Below are positions 37,457-46,244 of a stretch of DNA of 64,000 nt, piece after piece; positions within the stretch are counted from its first letter, which is position 1; every line of letters starts with the position of its first letter. Both the position numbers and the translations under genes were made by a program. The notes beneath the pieces were generated by a model. The model did not search any database, had not been told where the DNA came from, and saw only the letters and a list, made by a program, of their open reading frames with translations. The stretch is from Enterococcus larvae (lineage in GTDB: Bacteria > Bacillota > Bacilli > Lactobacillales > Enterococcaceae): NCBI RefSeq assembly GCF_017830045.1, contig NZ_JAEDXU010000007.1, positions 62,001 to 126,000 of the forward strand. The letters run 5' to 3'.

Positions 37457-38416
37457 ATGAATAAAGATTGGAAAAAGTTAAAACAATCAGCAAACGGTAT
37501 TCCCATGAATGAATCTCTAATTCCTTATATTCTTGAAGTGATCAAGGATGGAGAAGAAGTGACCAATCGTGTAATCCAGAAGCGTGTGATTGACTATCTT
37601 CAAATTCCAGATTCTATTGTGAATATTAAATATCCTAATTACCCTGACAGTGATGGTATCTTCATAAATAGAGTTGGTTGGGCTCTTAGCAGCTTATATA
37701 TAGCAAGCTTAGTGGAACGTCCTAAACGTGGTGTCTATAAAATTACAGATGATGGTATTTCCATGCTAAACAAGCATGGCGATACGCTGACAAAAAGAAT
37801 GCTGGAAGAATTGCCGGCGTTTATAAACTATAAAAAGGAGTTGGCGATTCGCAATGCTCGTACTGGTAACAAAGCCCCTATTCCTGAAACAGAACAGGAA
37901 GAAGTGAAGATAGAAGTAGAGAGTCTTGTCACGAACCAGAACAATGAGGTAGCCATCGAACTTCTAGACAAAGTCCGTCAAGTTGATCCTTCTTTCTTCG
38001 AAAAATTAGTTGTCGATTTACTTGTAGCAATGGGGTATAGTGGGAAAAATGGGGATGCGAAAGTAACGAATCGTAGTAATGACGGTGGGATTGATGGTAT
38101 CATCAACCAAGACCCTCTGGGAACTAGTACCGTTTATATCCAGGCGAAACGTTATATGGAGGCCAACACAGTTGGGCGTCCGGCTATCCAATCTTTTTAT
38201 GGTGCCTTAGCTGGTGTGAATGCAGATCGTGGTGTATTCATCACGACCTCTGGATTTTCCAGTGGAGCGCAGGAATTTGCGAAGAATCAAGGAATTGTCT
38301 TGATTGACGGCATCAAGCTAACCGAGCTGATGATGCAATATGGGGTAGGGATTGAAATAGCGAAAGTCTATAAGCAATTCCGTATAGATAATGACTATTT
38401 TGAAAATGAGCTTTGA
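37457..38416 (+). CDS. Mrr-type modification-dependent endonuclease
   Basis: 319 aa. The N-terminal winged-helix Mrr domain (LIPYILEVIKDGEEVTNRVIQKRV) is followed by the catalytic Mrr_cat fold: SFFEKLVVDLLVAMGYSG, then DGGIDGII and YIQAKRY, forming the D...QxK nuclease motif. Mrr proteins cut DNA with foreign methylation (type IV). It sits 15 bp after hsdR with AGGAGG before the ATG, so it is part of the RM operon. A 45-bp copy of its 3' end recurs at 42897-42941. Confidence 0.88.
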   Translation: MNKDWKKLKQSANGIPMNESLIPYILEVIKDGEEVTNRVIQKRVIDYLQIPDSIVNIKYPNYPDSDGIFINRVGWALSSLYIASLVERPKRGVYKITDDGISMLNKHGDTLTKRMLEELPAFINYKKELAIRNARTGNKAPIPETEQEEVKIEVESLVTNQNNEVAIELLDKVRQVDPSFFEKLVVDLLVAMGYSGKNGDAKVTNRSNDGGIDGIINQDPLGTSTVYIQAKRYMEANTVGRPAIQSFYGALAGVNADRGVFITTSGFSSGAQEFAKNQGIVLIDGIKLTELMMQYGVGIEIAKVYKQFRIDNDYFENEL

Positions 38417-38482
38417 AAGTAGTTAGTTGCGGCTGTCTCTCTCAATTACTAAAACTAAAACCAGTAATAACACATTCATCTA

Positions 38483-38535
38483 TAAAAAAGAGCTCGCCAT
38501 CCCTGCTTAAAAAAGCGGAATGACTAGTTCTTTTT
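38483..38535 (+). terminator. terminator after the defence operon
   Basis: AAAAAGAGCT (from 38485) pairs with AGTTCTTTTT (from 38526) around a GC-richer centre. Confidence 0.6.
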
Positions 38536-38590
38536 CTGTTTACAGAGTACAAAGATCAGCTGGTTGAGCTAATAAGACTCCTAAAATCCA

Positions 38591-38890
38591 TCAATAACTC
38601 TCTTCAATGGAATACGGCTGAAGCTTACAGCTTTTCATATTTATGAACGAATAAAACTCACGGGCAGCGGGGTTACTTCCGCCTGCGGTCTCGCCGTTTT
38701 TTGCATCCTCTGCAGTTTCCCATTCGACTAAATCAACCCAAGTATCGCCATCGCGAAGTACTTTCCATGAAATATATCCTTTTTGCTTCGATAGGACCTC
38801 GTCGTTGCATTTTTTTGAAGCAAGTAGAAATTCCTCTATTGATACGTTTTCCTTAAGTGTATACGTGATAAACCAAATAGCCTTAGACAT
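38591..38890 (-). CDS. ABM-type dimeric alpha/beta-barrel protein
   Basis: 99 aa. The pattern MSKAIWFITYTLKEN ... FLLASKKCNDEVLSKQKGYISWKVL ... WVDLVEWE resembles the ferredoxin-like antibiotic-biosynthesis-monooxygenase/YdhR superfamily. Members are small oxygenases or heme/quinone binders; substrate unknown. GAGGAA precedes the ATG. It follows a WYL regulator on the same strand and has a dyad in its promoter, so it is probably that regulator's target. Confidence 0.65.
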   Translation of the reverse strand: MSKAIWFITYTLKENVSIEEFLLASKKCNDEVLSKQKGYISWKVLRDGDTWVDLVEWETAEDAKNGETAGGSNPAAREFYSFINMKSCKLQPYSIEESY

Positions 38891-38948
38891 GGTAAAATTC
38901 CTCTTTTCTAAATTTTATTTTCCTTTGCTATTTGAGTATATCAAGAGT

Positions 38949-38972
38949 AATGTGACAGCAGTGTGTCGCATT
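38949..38972 (-). promoter_or_regulatory. 24-bp dyad upstream of the ABM-like gene
   Basis: AATGTGACA and TGTCGCATT are inverted copies with one mismatch, 6 bp apart. A minus-strand -10 (TATACT, 38935-38940) lies just downstream, so the dyad covers the -35 position. Candidate operator of the neighbouring WYL regulator. Confidence 0.5.
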
Positions 38973-39873
38973 ATAAATATTTTTTTGAAATAATCTGTGC
39001 TTCATTTTTTATGATGGCTCGAATGTGAGCTGGTTCCAGCACTTCAGCATATCTCCCAAAGGATAAGATGAAACCATACAGCCAGTTATCCTCCGGCCAG
39101 AAGACTGTGACAATGAATCCGCCATCCGGCTGCTTTTCTATCATGCTCTCATGAAAATCATCAAATACTCGAAAGGCTCTTTCCGGTTCTATACGAAGTC
39201 TAATTTTAACCAGATTTTGCTCTTCAGGAGTGGATGTGTCGGGGGTATCCGATAGAGATAATGGATCACGTGACGCAAAGCTTTTGTCAGTAACAACCAG
39301 ATTTTTGATTCGCCCTATTTTGAATAGTCGTATGTCTTGCTTCGCTAGAGAAAAGGCTTTTAGATACCAAGATTTGGATTTGAACCAAACCTGTATGGGT
39401 TCCACACGGCGAAAGGATTTCTCTCCTTCTCGGTTGTAGTAATCAAATTCAACAATACGTTGTTTTACTATCGCAGTTTTGAAGTCGTTGAAAAAATCAT
39501 TTTCATGACTCCAGCCTGAAAAATCCACGTCCATCCAGTTGGTTACCGTTTTGTTGAATAGGATGGATAATTTTTGCAGCACTTGATCGGTATCCTCTGT
39601 TTTAATGCTTGATAAGCCATATAACGCAGATAGAATCTCTGTTTGTTCCCCCTCATTCAGTAGAGATTTGTTCAACACAAAGTTAGGTAAAAGACTGATG
39701 CCGCCGCCTTTACCTCTTTTCGTATAGACAGGGATTCCTGCTGTGCTCAATGCATCTATATCTCGGCAAATGGTTCGCCTTGAAACGCTGAAGTGTTCAG
39801 TCAATTCTCTGGCTGTGACGCTTTTCCTATCCAGGAGGATATAAACTATTTCAAATAGCCTGTTTATCTGCAT
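38971..39873 (-). CDS. DeoR/YafY-type regulator with WYL domain
   Basis: 300 aa from the ATG at 39873, with AGGTGA 5 nt upstream; an in-frame TTG lies at 39888. The N-terminal winged helix (RELTEHFSVSRRTICRDIDAL, then GGGISLLPNFVLNKS) is followed by the WYL domain (VEFDYYNREGEKSFRRVEPIQVWFKSKSWYLKAF) and a WCX C-terminal part. WYL proteins sense small ligands or nucleic acids and often control one neighbouring operon. The ABM-like gene follows on the same strand. Confidence 0.85.
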   Translation of the reverse strand: MQINRLFEIVYILLDRKSVTARELTEHFSVSRRTICRDIDALSTAGIPVYTKRGKGGGISLLPNFVLNKSLLNEGEQTEILSALYGLSSIKTEDTDQVLQKLSILFNKTVTNWMDVDFSGWSHENDFFNDFKTAIVKQRIVEFDYYNREGEKSFRRVEPIQVWFKSKSWYLKAFSLAKQDIRLFKIGRIKNLVVTDKSFASRDPLSLSDTPDTSTPEEQNLVKIRLRIEPERAFRVFDDFHESMIEKQPDGGFIVTVFWPEDNWLYGFILSFGRYAEVLEPAHIRAIIKNEAQIISKKYL

Positions 39874-40101
39874 GCGTATCACCTGCAATCATTTTTATTC
39901 GTTAAATATACTATATCATAAGAGGTTATGACGAAGTTTCTCCATGTGAGGGGAGTAACCACATAGACAGAAGCGTTTTGCCGTGAGAAATAAGGGTAGA
40001 TACGCTCATCATCGAACTGATTTATTGTTTTAACGGAGTTTGTTCAATCTTGGCAGATTGGTCTTTGTTCACATCCTAAAAACAAAAGTAGCTGCATAAT
40101 A

Positions 40102-40148
40102 AACAAGAGAACCGCTGGATGTGGATAACATCCAGCGGTTCTCTTGTT
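40102..40148. terminator. 21-bp perfect hairpin after the sortase-fold gene
   Basis: Arms 40102-40122 and 40128-40148 pair completely with a 5-nt loop. The stem lies just 3' of the gene at 40167 on the minus strand. The T-run is weak on both sides. Confidence 0.7.
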
Positions 40149-40166
40149 ACGCTTAAAAAATTCTAT

Positions 40167-41117
40167 TTAGCTGGCTAAGACGATTCGATTGATTGAATCA
40201 GTGATACAGGTTTGAAGTGAAATTCGTTCCCCGCCGGCATCGATCACTCTAGCCCAAGTATTGTCGTTAGGATCATGTGCGTTGAGTCCGTCATCGTAGG
40301 CATCAAGCACTTCATAAACGGTGTAGGTGCGCGCATTCCCTTGGCTGTCCACTACGGTAATTGGGGTACCCACTGTGATGTTCATTACTGATGCGAAGTC
40401 ACCGGGATTATGTCCGATGAAGTGAGTAGGTGCGCCATCATTGACCGCTCCAGTACCTGTCCAAGTCCCAGCTCCACTAGCAGGTGCGGCACTGGCACCG
40501 TTATAATTGATAAAAGGAATGGTAACTCCTAAGAAGCTGATTGTAGTATTTTGTTGGGAAATGACTGGTTCAGGCTCTGGTGCTGGTTCAGCGACGGGCG
40601 CTGTGTTTTCCTCAACCGGTACCGCTTCGCTTTCCACAGGTGTACTATTCAAAGCAGGCTCTACCACTTCAGCTGTTTCTTGAATGTCTTCAGCAATTGG
40701 CGCTTCTGTTTCAACAGGTGCTGACTCAACAGGAGCAGCCTGCTCTGCACTTGAAGAGCTTTCTTCGTCTGGAACAATGGTGACTGCTCTTGTTTTAGAT
40801 GTTTTATTGCCGCTGCTGTCTGTTACAGAGTAAATCAATTCATATTTTCCGACTTTATCCTTCTTTAGATCGCTATCTAGTGTGATTTTTTCTGTCAGAT
40901 TTCCATCTATGTTATCAAAAGCCTGAACATTTTCCAGCGGGTCAAAATCTTTTGCCTCTTTCAGTGTCAATGTACAATCTGCAATGTGTTGAATTTTAGG
41001 GGCAATCGTGTCTTTTGATTCCGCGCGGGAATGATCATTTTGTGTTGCAAATCCTAAAAAAGTCAGTGATGCCAACAAACCAATAGAAAAAAGCGTTGTT
41101 CTTTTTAATGTATTCAT
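40167..41117 (-). CDS. secreted protein with Ig-like domain and C-terminal sortase fold
   Basis: 316 aa from the ATG at 41117 (GGGAG upstream; an in-frame GTG is 9 bp further up). It has a signal peptide (LFSIGLLASLTFLGFATQ), then a DUF5011-like Ig domain (KVGKYELIYSVTDSSGNKTSK), and a Glu/Pro/Val-rich linker. The C-terminal domain has His in THFIGHNPGDF, Cys in SLQTC and Arg in INRIVLAS, the His-Cys-Arg set of sortases. It has no membrane anchor, unlike housekeeping sortases. It may be a soluble transpeptidase or a wall-binding relative. An Mga-like regulator gene lies directly upstream. Confidence 0.75.
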   Translation of the reverse strand: MNTLKRTTLFSIGLLASLTFLGFATQNDHSRAESKDTIAPKIQHIADCTLTLKEAKDFDPLENVQAFDNIDGNLTEKITLDSDLKKDKVGKYELIYSVTDSSGNKTSKTRAVTIVPDEESSSSAEQAAPVESAPVETEAPIAEDIQETAEVVEPALNSTPVESEAVPVEENTAPVAEPAPEPEPVISQQNTTISFLGVTIPFINYNGASAAPASGAGTWTGTGAVNDGAPTHFIGHNPGDFASVMNITVGTPITVVDSQGNARTYTVYEVLDAYDDGLNAHDPNDNTWARVIDAGGERISLQTCITDSINRIVLAS

Positions 41118-41240
41118 CGTAAACACTCCCTTTAATAAAATGTATGTTGCTTATTTTTCGAGAGTAGTATACGATTCTTTTTCCATAAAATTTTCTTTGT
41201 TATTTCATGGAATTTCAGAAAACATGAAAAAATAAAGAAA

Positions 41241-41287
41241 ACAGCTGTAACCCAAGTGCCGGAAAGGCTTCTATCGGGTACAGCTGT
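41241..41287 (-). terminator. terminator of the Mga-like gene
   Basis: ACAGCTGTAACCC (41241-41253) pairs with GGGTACAGCTGT (41276-41287). Confidence 0.6.
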
Positions 41288-41301
41288 CTTCGTTTAACTT
41301 A

Positions 41302-42762
41302 TTATTCAGTTTTCCAATTATAAACATAGGATAAGATATCTCTAGTATCCTCTAAAATCGAGTTTCGTGAGATTGAGAAAAAGGTGAGTACATCGGGAAT
41401 TGTATGATCATGTTTCAGGGATCGCTCACAGATAATGATACTCGGCCATTCTTTGACATAAATCGGTAATTCGTCTAAAGAATAATACATCGTACTGTCA
41501 ATAATATTATAGTCCAGATTCAACCAACGCTTTAGGTTTTCCCGATAAATAGTATGGGATAGCTCATCTTCTGCAACAAAGAAGAAAACAAGTTTTTGAG
41601 TTCTTTTTTGTATTAAGCTTGCCGTTACTTGGGAACAAAATTTTTCAAGTGTGGTCTGATTGAATGTGAATTCTGTTTCTAAGTGAAACTGCTTTTGCCA
41701 AGTTTCTAAGACCTGCTTGATTTTTTCGGCTAATTGTAGTTGCTGGTCGCTTAGGTAAAAATGCTTTTCAGCAGAAAAAGCTTGGGTTTCCTGCCACAAA
41801 GAATAGATAAAATTCATGAATGGCTTTTCAAATAAAATATGATCGAATAAATCGACACCAAATTCATTTTCAAAATTTTTGATCAATTGACGTACCATAG
41901 AATTTTTTTCAATCATCAATTCTTTTTCCCTCTGGTAGTTCATTTCTACGATTAAATAATTGCTCGTGTTCAAAGGGATCGTTTTATAGATCGAAGCTAG
42001 ATACTGAATCTCTGTTTCCGGCAATTTCTCTTTCGCCAAAATCAGTTCGTTGACATCCATCAGCTGATGAAAGGTCGGTGTATTTTTTAAATAAGTAATC
42101 TCATCTTTTTCATAGATCAGAGAAAATTCTTTAAATCGGCTAATCGACAAATAGGTATTCAGCAGTAAAAATTGATATTCTCGATTATTCTTTTCATACC
42201 CATTAGCAAATTTGAACAAGACTTGGTCGACAAAAACGGTAGCAGTTTTATACTGATTTGGAACAATCAGCTTATCTAATATGTTGCAACGCATCCAGAC
42301 AGAAATGAGTACTAAGCGATAACGAATTTCATTTGAGAGAAATTCACTGTTTTCGTCCATGATCCCTGCTGCTTTAAAATAGTTTTCCACCTGTTTTTTT
42401 ATAGTGAAAGCTTTGGCGACTGAAATAAATTCTGCTTCTACGATAGTCAAATAGTCGGATTCACCAAGTAAATAATAAGCGCATGTTTTTAAGAAGTACG
42501 AATCTTGGTAGAGTATTTTGGCTAGGTCATATCGGGTAAAGGAGCTATTGAAAATAATGGAAATCGTCGTACTGGTAATCTCTGAGAACTCAATTTGTTC
42601 ATCTAGAAGGAAAACGACTTTACCGAAGTCTCGTTTTACCGTATTTGTAGTCACTTGTAACCGCTTGGCAACCTCTCGTAAGGTCAGTTTTTCCAACTCA
42701 TAAAGGTATTCGATCAGCTTGACTTGTCGAAGCACATCCTTTTCAATAAATGATTCAATCAC
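41302..42762 (-). CDS. Mga/AtxA-like virulence-type transcriptional regulator
   Basis: 486 aa from a GTG at 42760-42762, with a GGGGAG run just upstream. The longer frame to 42822 would place the start before a TATAAT box (42794-42799), so it is rejected. N-terminal Mga-type HTH (KLTLREVAKRLQVTTNTVKRDFGKV), a central helical PRD-like region and a C-terminal EIIB-like part (KLVFFFVAEDELSHTIYRENLKRW). Mga-family proteins activate surface proteins, often in response to sugar status. The secreted sortase-fold gene downstream is a likely target. Confidence 0.78.
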   Translation of the reverse strand: MIESFIEKDVLRQVKLIEYLYELEKLTLREVAKRLQVTTNTVKRDFGKVVFLLDEQIEFSEITSTTISIIFNSSFTRYDLAKILYQDSYFLKTCAYYLLGESDYLTIVEAEFISVAKAFTIKKQVENYFKAAGIMDENSEFLSNEIRYRLVLISVWMRCNILDKLIVPNQYKTATVFVDQVLFKFANGYEKNNREYQFLLLNTYLSISRFKEFSLIYEKDEITYLKNTPTFHQLMDVNELILAKEKLPETEIQYLASIYKTIPLNTSNYLIVEMNYQREKELMIEKNSMVRQLIKNFENEFGVDLFDHILFEKPFMNFIYSLWQETQAFSAEKHFYLSDQQLQLAEKIKQVLETWQKQFHLETEFTFNQTTLEKFCSQVTASLIQKRTQKLVFFFVAEDELSHTIYRENLKRWLNLDYNIIDSTMYYSLDELPIYVKEWPSIIICERSLKHDHTIPDVLTFFSISRNSILEDTRDILSYVYNWKTE

Positions 42763-42896
42763 CGTACTCCCCCCATTCCTCATAACTATGTTCATTATAG
42801 TCTGCCCACTCATAAAAAGCACGGAAAAGTCGGATTTTTATTACTGTCAATAGGAATACAGTTCTATTAAATGATACATAAGTAACTAAGGGGGAT

Positions 42897-42941
42897 AAGC
42901 AATTCCGTATAAACAATGACTACTTTGAAAATGAGATTTGA
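42897..42941 (+). pseudogene. remnant of an mrr 3' end
   Basis: Encodes KQFRINNDYFENEI-stop; the intact mrr gene ends KQFRIDNDYFENEL-stop (38372-38416). 41 of 45 bases agree. Nothing upstream resembles mrr. It is a scar of an earlier mrr copy or of a recombination event that placed 4.5 kb between two copies. The rest of 42763-43145 holds the Mga-gene promoter and no further gene. Confidence 0.75.
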
Positions 42942-43145
42942 GAATAGATGTTCACGACTGGTATAATATACACATTAGTTGTTTTCTGAATAAGGGACAG
43001 TCTCGAAAGAAATGCTGTGAATGATTTTTTTGAACTATAAGAATTTAGAATTGTTGAATACAATAAATATCATTCCCTCAAGGTTCAAGTAATCTCTAAA
43101 AACCAACGTGTCTCATTCAAACAAACAACCTGAAAGTGGTGATCA

Positions 43146-43613
43146 ATGGTGCGTTTTAAAAAAGCAGCCTTGCTTTTAGCAGGTGTTGTGCTGAGTGTAG
43201 TAGTCATTTTTCTTTTCTATAGAAAAAATGAAAAGATTGAATTGGGTGTTGATGAAGCGAATAAGGTAGTGATCAGTATTTCAAATGGGAGTGTATTGAA
43301 TTTTGAGGACAGGGAAGCTGCCATTACAGATAAGCAGGCAATAAATCAAATTATTGAGGGTGTAAATGATTTAAATCATTCCAGTGTTAAACGTGTGGAG
43401 CGAATCGATTTAGTTGGAGGAACGAACTATTCTGTAAGTTTTTTCAAGGATGAGCTACTTCTTAAAATCTGTAATGTATATGGTAATTTTGTAACTCTAG
43501 GGAATACTGAAGAAAATCAAATCATTTATGAAGTGGAAGATTGGGAAAGGGTTTCTTCCTTACAGGAGCTTCTAAATGAAACCGTTGTCTCATCTGAAAA
43601 CAGTAACGAATAG
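43146..43613 (+). CDS. unknown small membrane-anchored protein
   Basis: 155 aa with one N-terminal membrane helix (AALLLAGVVLSVVVIFLFY) and an outside domain of about 125 residues. No lipobox and no recognised family. The ribosome site GGTG is modest. It stands alone between the mrr remnant and the acetyltransferase gene. Confidence 0.65.
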   Translation: MVRFKKAALLLAGVVLSVVVIFLFYRKNEKIELGVDEANKVVISISNGSVLNFEDREAAITDKQAINQIIEGVNDLNHSSVKRVERIDLVGGTNYSVSFFKDELLLKICNVYGNFVTLGNTEENQIIYEVEDWERVSSLQELLNETVVSSENSNE

Positions 43614-43725
43614 GTATTGATTATTACTTAGCGTGGTTGATCCTGCAAAAATGAAAAAGCGATAGTAAGCTGCTATTGGTTTTATACTTATAAGTTCTAA
43701 TCGGATAGACGAAAGGAGAAACGAT

Positions 43726-44286
43726 ATGGATATTGAAAAGCTAAAGGAACAAATGCATTCCGGGGAAGTCTATTTTGAAATTGAGGAGCTTCAAAAAGAA
43801 CAGGCAGTCTATCGTGACTTGCTCTTCCAGTTTAATCATACGCTTCCAAGTAAGACGGAAGAGAAAAACGAAATTTTACATCAACTGCTGGGAAGCTTTG
43901 GAGAGAATGCGTATATTGAACCGCCGCTCCATGCCAATTGGGGCAAGAATACCTTTATTGGTAAAGATGTATATGTGAATTCGTCGTTGACTCTGGTGGA
44001 TGATACGAAAGTTGAAATACATGATTATGTGATGATCGGTCCCAACGTTACGATTTCTACGGCTGCACACCCTCTGTCCGCTGAGCTGAGGATCAAAAGG
44101 GCTCAGTACAACCTTCCGGTCATTATTGAAAAAAATGTCTGGATTGGTGCAAGTGTGGTCATTTTACCGGGAGTGAGGATCGGTGAAAATTCTGTGATTG
44201 GCGCAGGAAGTGTTGTTACAAAAGATATTCCTAAAAATGTGGTAGCCTATGGTTCGCCATGTAGGGTAAGGAAAAATTTGGAGTAG
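43726..44286 (+). CDS. maltose O-acetyltransferase-like enzyme (left-handed beta-helix)
   Basis: 186 aa. N-terminal Mac domain (SGEVYFEIEELQKEQAVYRDLLFQFN) and hexapeptide repeats with the catalytic-His region VTISTAAHPLS, then IGASVVILPGVRIGENSVIGAGSVVTKDIP. This family acetylates sugars such as maltose or galactosides with acetyl-CoA. Length and motifs are complete. AAGGAG lies before the ATG. The true acceptor is unknown. Confidence 0.88.
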   Translation: MDIEKLKEQMHSGEVYFEIEELQKEQAVYRDLLFQFNHTLPSKTEEKNEILHQLLGSFGENAYIEPPLHANWGKNTFIGKDVYVNSSLTLVDDTKVEIHDYVMIGPNVTISTAAHPLSAELRIKRAQYNLPVIIEKNVWIGASVVILPGVRIGENSVIGAGSVVTKDIPKNVVAYGSPCRVRKNLE

Positions 44287-44310
44287 CAGTCGTGTCATAA
44301 AAAACAGGAA

Positions 44311-44420
44311 GAGTGTGAGACAATAATCTGTTCCCGCGCTTTTTCCTGTCTTAAGCCCGAATAAACGGCAATACAAAAAGAACACAGCAGGTGTCTGTTT
44401 ACCTGCTGTGTTCTTTTTGT
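44311..44420. repeat. convergent-gene repeat, divergent copy, with 20-bp terminator stem
   Basis: Shares GACAATAATCTGTT and CCCGAATAAACGG with copies A and B, but its second hairpin is different: perfect 20-bp arms 44373-44392 and 44401-44420. It lies between the acetyltransferase and cysteine hydrolase genes, which converge. T-runs occur on both strands, giving a bidirectional terminator. Confidence 0.8.
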
Positions 44421-44433
44421 AGATGGAGATTGC

Positions 44434-44925
44434 CTAGTCCAACAAATCCTCCAAAACTGCAATCTGGCTACCTTTACTTTCGTAATAGCGCAGCATTTCA
44501 TCCATTTTCCGTTTATCATAGCTAGTAATGCAATCAGATAGGACAGTAACACCATACTCTGCTTTGCGCATGTTGTAACAGGTAGATTTGACACAAGCAA
44601 CTGCATCAGCCCCAGCTAGGTAGAAATCATTGATCTCATTTTTTTCAATAAAGTCTGCAAATGCGTCACTAGTCAAGGCGTTTCCTTTTGATTTCGTGAA
44701 GATATTTTCGGATACGATTTTCAAATCTGGTGCTAGTTCTGCTCCTTTAGTATCGGGTTTGAACGTTCTTGTGCCGGCGGATAAATTTTCATGTCGGATA
44801 TACACAATATGCAGCTCATTACTGGCAGCCCAATCTATCGCTTTATTGATATTGTCGATGATTTCCTTGTAGTTTTTTGTTATGTCGTTTTGAATATCGA
44901 TGATGACTAAGGCTTTTTTCTGCAT
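44434..44925 (-). CDS. isochorismatase-family cysteine hydrolase
   Basis: 163 aa. Triad candidates are Asp10 (IIDIQND), Lys78 (FTKSKGNALTS) and Cys111 (GADAVACVKSTCYN). The family hydrolyses amides such as nicotinamide, or isochorismate and ureido compounds; substrate unknown. AGGAGG precedes the ATG. Divergent from the WYL regulator at 45083, which probably controls it. Confidence 0.85.
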   Translation of the reverse strand: MQKKALVIIDIQNDITKNYKEIIDNINKAIDWAASNELHIVYIRHENLSAGTRTFKPDTKGAELAPDLKIVSENIFTKSKGNALTSDAFADFIEKNEINDFYLAGADAVACVKSTCYNMRKAEYGVTVLSDCITSYDKRKMDEMLRYYESKGSQIAVLEDLLD

Positions 44926-45017
44926 GATATTTCCTCCTGATATATGAATGCACTAAGATGAATGATTTCATCCGATCCATATCGTTTGATTTATTTATAC
45001 TCTTAGTATACTTGGCA

Positions 45018-45050
45018 ATTGTTGACACCAGTATGGCAACAATCTATACT
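45018..45050 (+). promoter_or_regulatory. WYL-regulator promoter with overlapping dyad
   Basis: TTGACA (45022-45027) and TATACT (45045-45050), 17 bp apart. ATTGTTG (45018-45024) and CAACAAT (45037-45043) form a perfect inverted repeat over the promoter, a likely autoregulatory operator. Confidence 0.7.
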
Positions 45051-45082
45051 TGAAAAAAATAGATGTTGGGGGACAGGGTTCG

Positions 45083-46015
45083 ATGAAGCTTGAAAGGCTT
45101 GTTAGTATTATTATGATTCTCCTTGATAAGAAGCGGATAAGTGCGCAGGAGTTAGCGGAGAGATTCGAGGTTTCACTCCGTACGATTTATCGTGACATAG
45201 ACTCCATTAATATGGCTGGTATCCCTATTCGTTCGACACCGGGAGTAGGCGGCGGCTTTGAAATCATGGAGCAATACAAGGTTGATAAAAAGGTGTTTTC
45301 TACTGATGATCTTTCTGCACTCTTGATGGGTCTCTCCAGCTTATCCAACTTAGTTCATGGCGACGAACTGGTCCATGCTCTTGCGAAAGTCAAAAGCTTT
45401 GTTCCCGAAGAGAGAGCGAAGGATATTGAAATAAAAGCCAATCAGCTATCTATTGATTTAAGTCCGTGGATGGGTAACAAGAACACACAAGCGTATTTGG
45501 AAATGATCAAAACAGCGTTGCAGGAAAATAGACTGGTCTCGTTTGACTATGCAGACCGTTATGGAAATAAAACGGCACGAACCGCTGAGCCGTATCAGCT
45601 TGTATTGAAGAACAGTCATTGGTACTGGCAAGGGTATTGCCTTAAAAGAAAAGATTTTCGTCTATTCAGGGTATCTCGTATGTCAAACCTGCAACTTCAA
45701 AAAGACACGTTTACACCGCAAGAGTACCAAAAACCGGAGTTGAATTTTACGGATAGGTTGGCAGAGATGCAAATTAAAATCACTATTCGTATTCATAAAT
45801 CTATCGTGGACAGAGTGCTTGACTATTGTGCCTATGACGATTTTTCGCCGGATGATGACGAGCATTATCTTGTTCGTTTCCCCTTCGTAGAGAATGATTA
45901 CTACTATAGTATTCTTCTCAGCTTTGGGAATAGATGTGAGTGTTTAGAGCCGATGCCCATCCGTGAGGAAGTGAAGCGTAGGATACATGATATCGCTGCT
46001 GTATATGAAAATTAA
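45083..46015 (+). CDS. YafY-type WYL-domain transcriptional regulator
   Basis: 310 aa from the ATG at 45083, preceded by GGGGGA; the open frame from a TTG at 45050 would overlap the -10 box. HTH (RISAQELAERFEVSLRTIYRDIDSIN), WYL domain (LVSFDYADRYGNKTARTAEPYQLVLKNSHWYWQGY), then a WCX-like end. Divergent from the cysteine hydrolase gene. Similar in layout to the WYL gene at 38971-39873 but clearly diverged. Confidence 0.87.
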   Translation: MKLERLVSIIMILLDKKRISAQELAERFEVSLRTIYRDIDSINMAGIPIRSTPGVGGGFEIMEQYKVDKKVFSTDDLSALLMGLSSLSNLVHGDELVHALAKVKSFVPEERAKDIEIKANQLSIDLSPWMGNKNTQAYLEMIKTALQENRLVSFDYADRYGNKTARTAEPYQLVLKNSHWYWQGYCLKRKDFRLFRVSRMSNLQLQKDTFTPQEYQKPELNFTDRLAEMQIKITIRIHKSIVDRVLDYCAYDDFSPDDDEHYLVRFPFVENDYYYSILLSFGNRCECLEPMPIREEVKRRIHDIAAVYEN

Positions 46016-46244
46016 AGTAATGATGAAGAGGGCAGGCAGATTGTCCATATGTTCTAGTTAGCCCCAACCGACAGTTTTCGTTGCTGCTTGGTCGCGTGCA
46101 GCAGTATGACACCTGTACGTGGCAAAGTCAGGCTGAGCATGGTAGGCAATCAAGAAATCAGGATTTTTTTACGAAGATGAAGCTCATAAAAACATGGTAT
46201 TATTGATAGAGATACGACAATTTTTGAAGGAAAGGAAGAGCTTG

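Noticed and set aside
40120-40128. Perfect DnaA box TGTGGATAA
   Set aside because: Single copy formed by the loop and stem edge of a terminator hairpin; no cluster around it.
45050-45082. Upstream TTG start for the WYL regulator
   Set aside because: It overlaps the -10 box, so it could not lie on the transcript; the ATG at 45083 is used.
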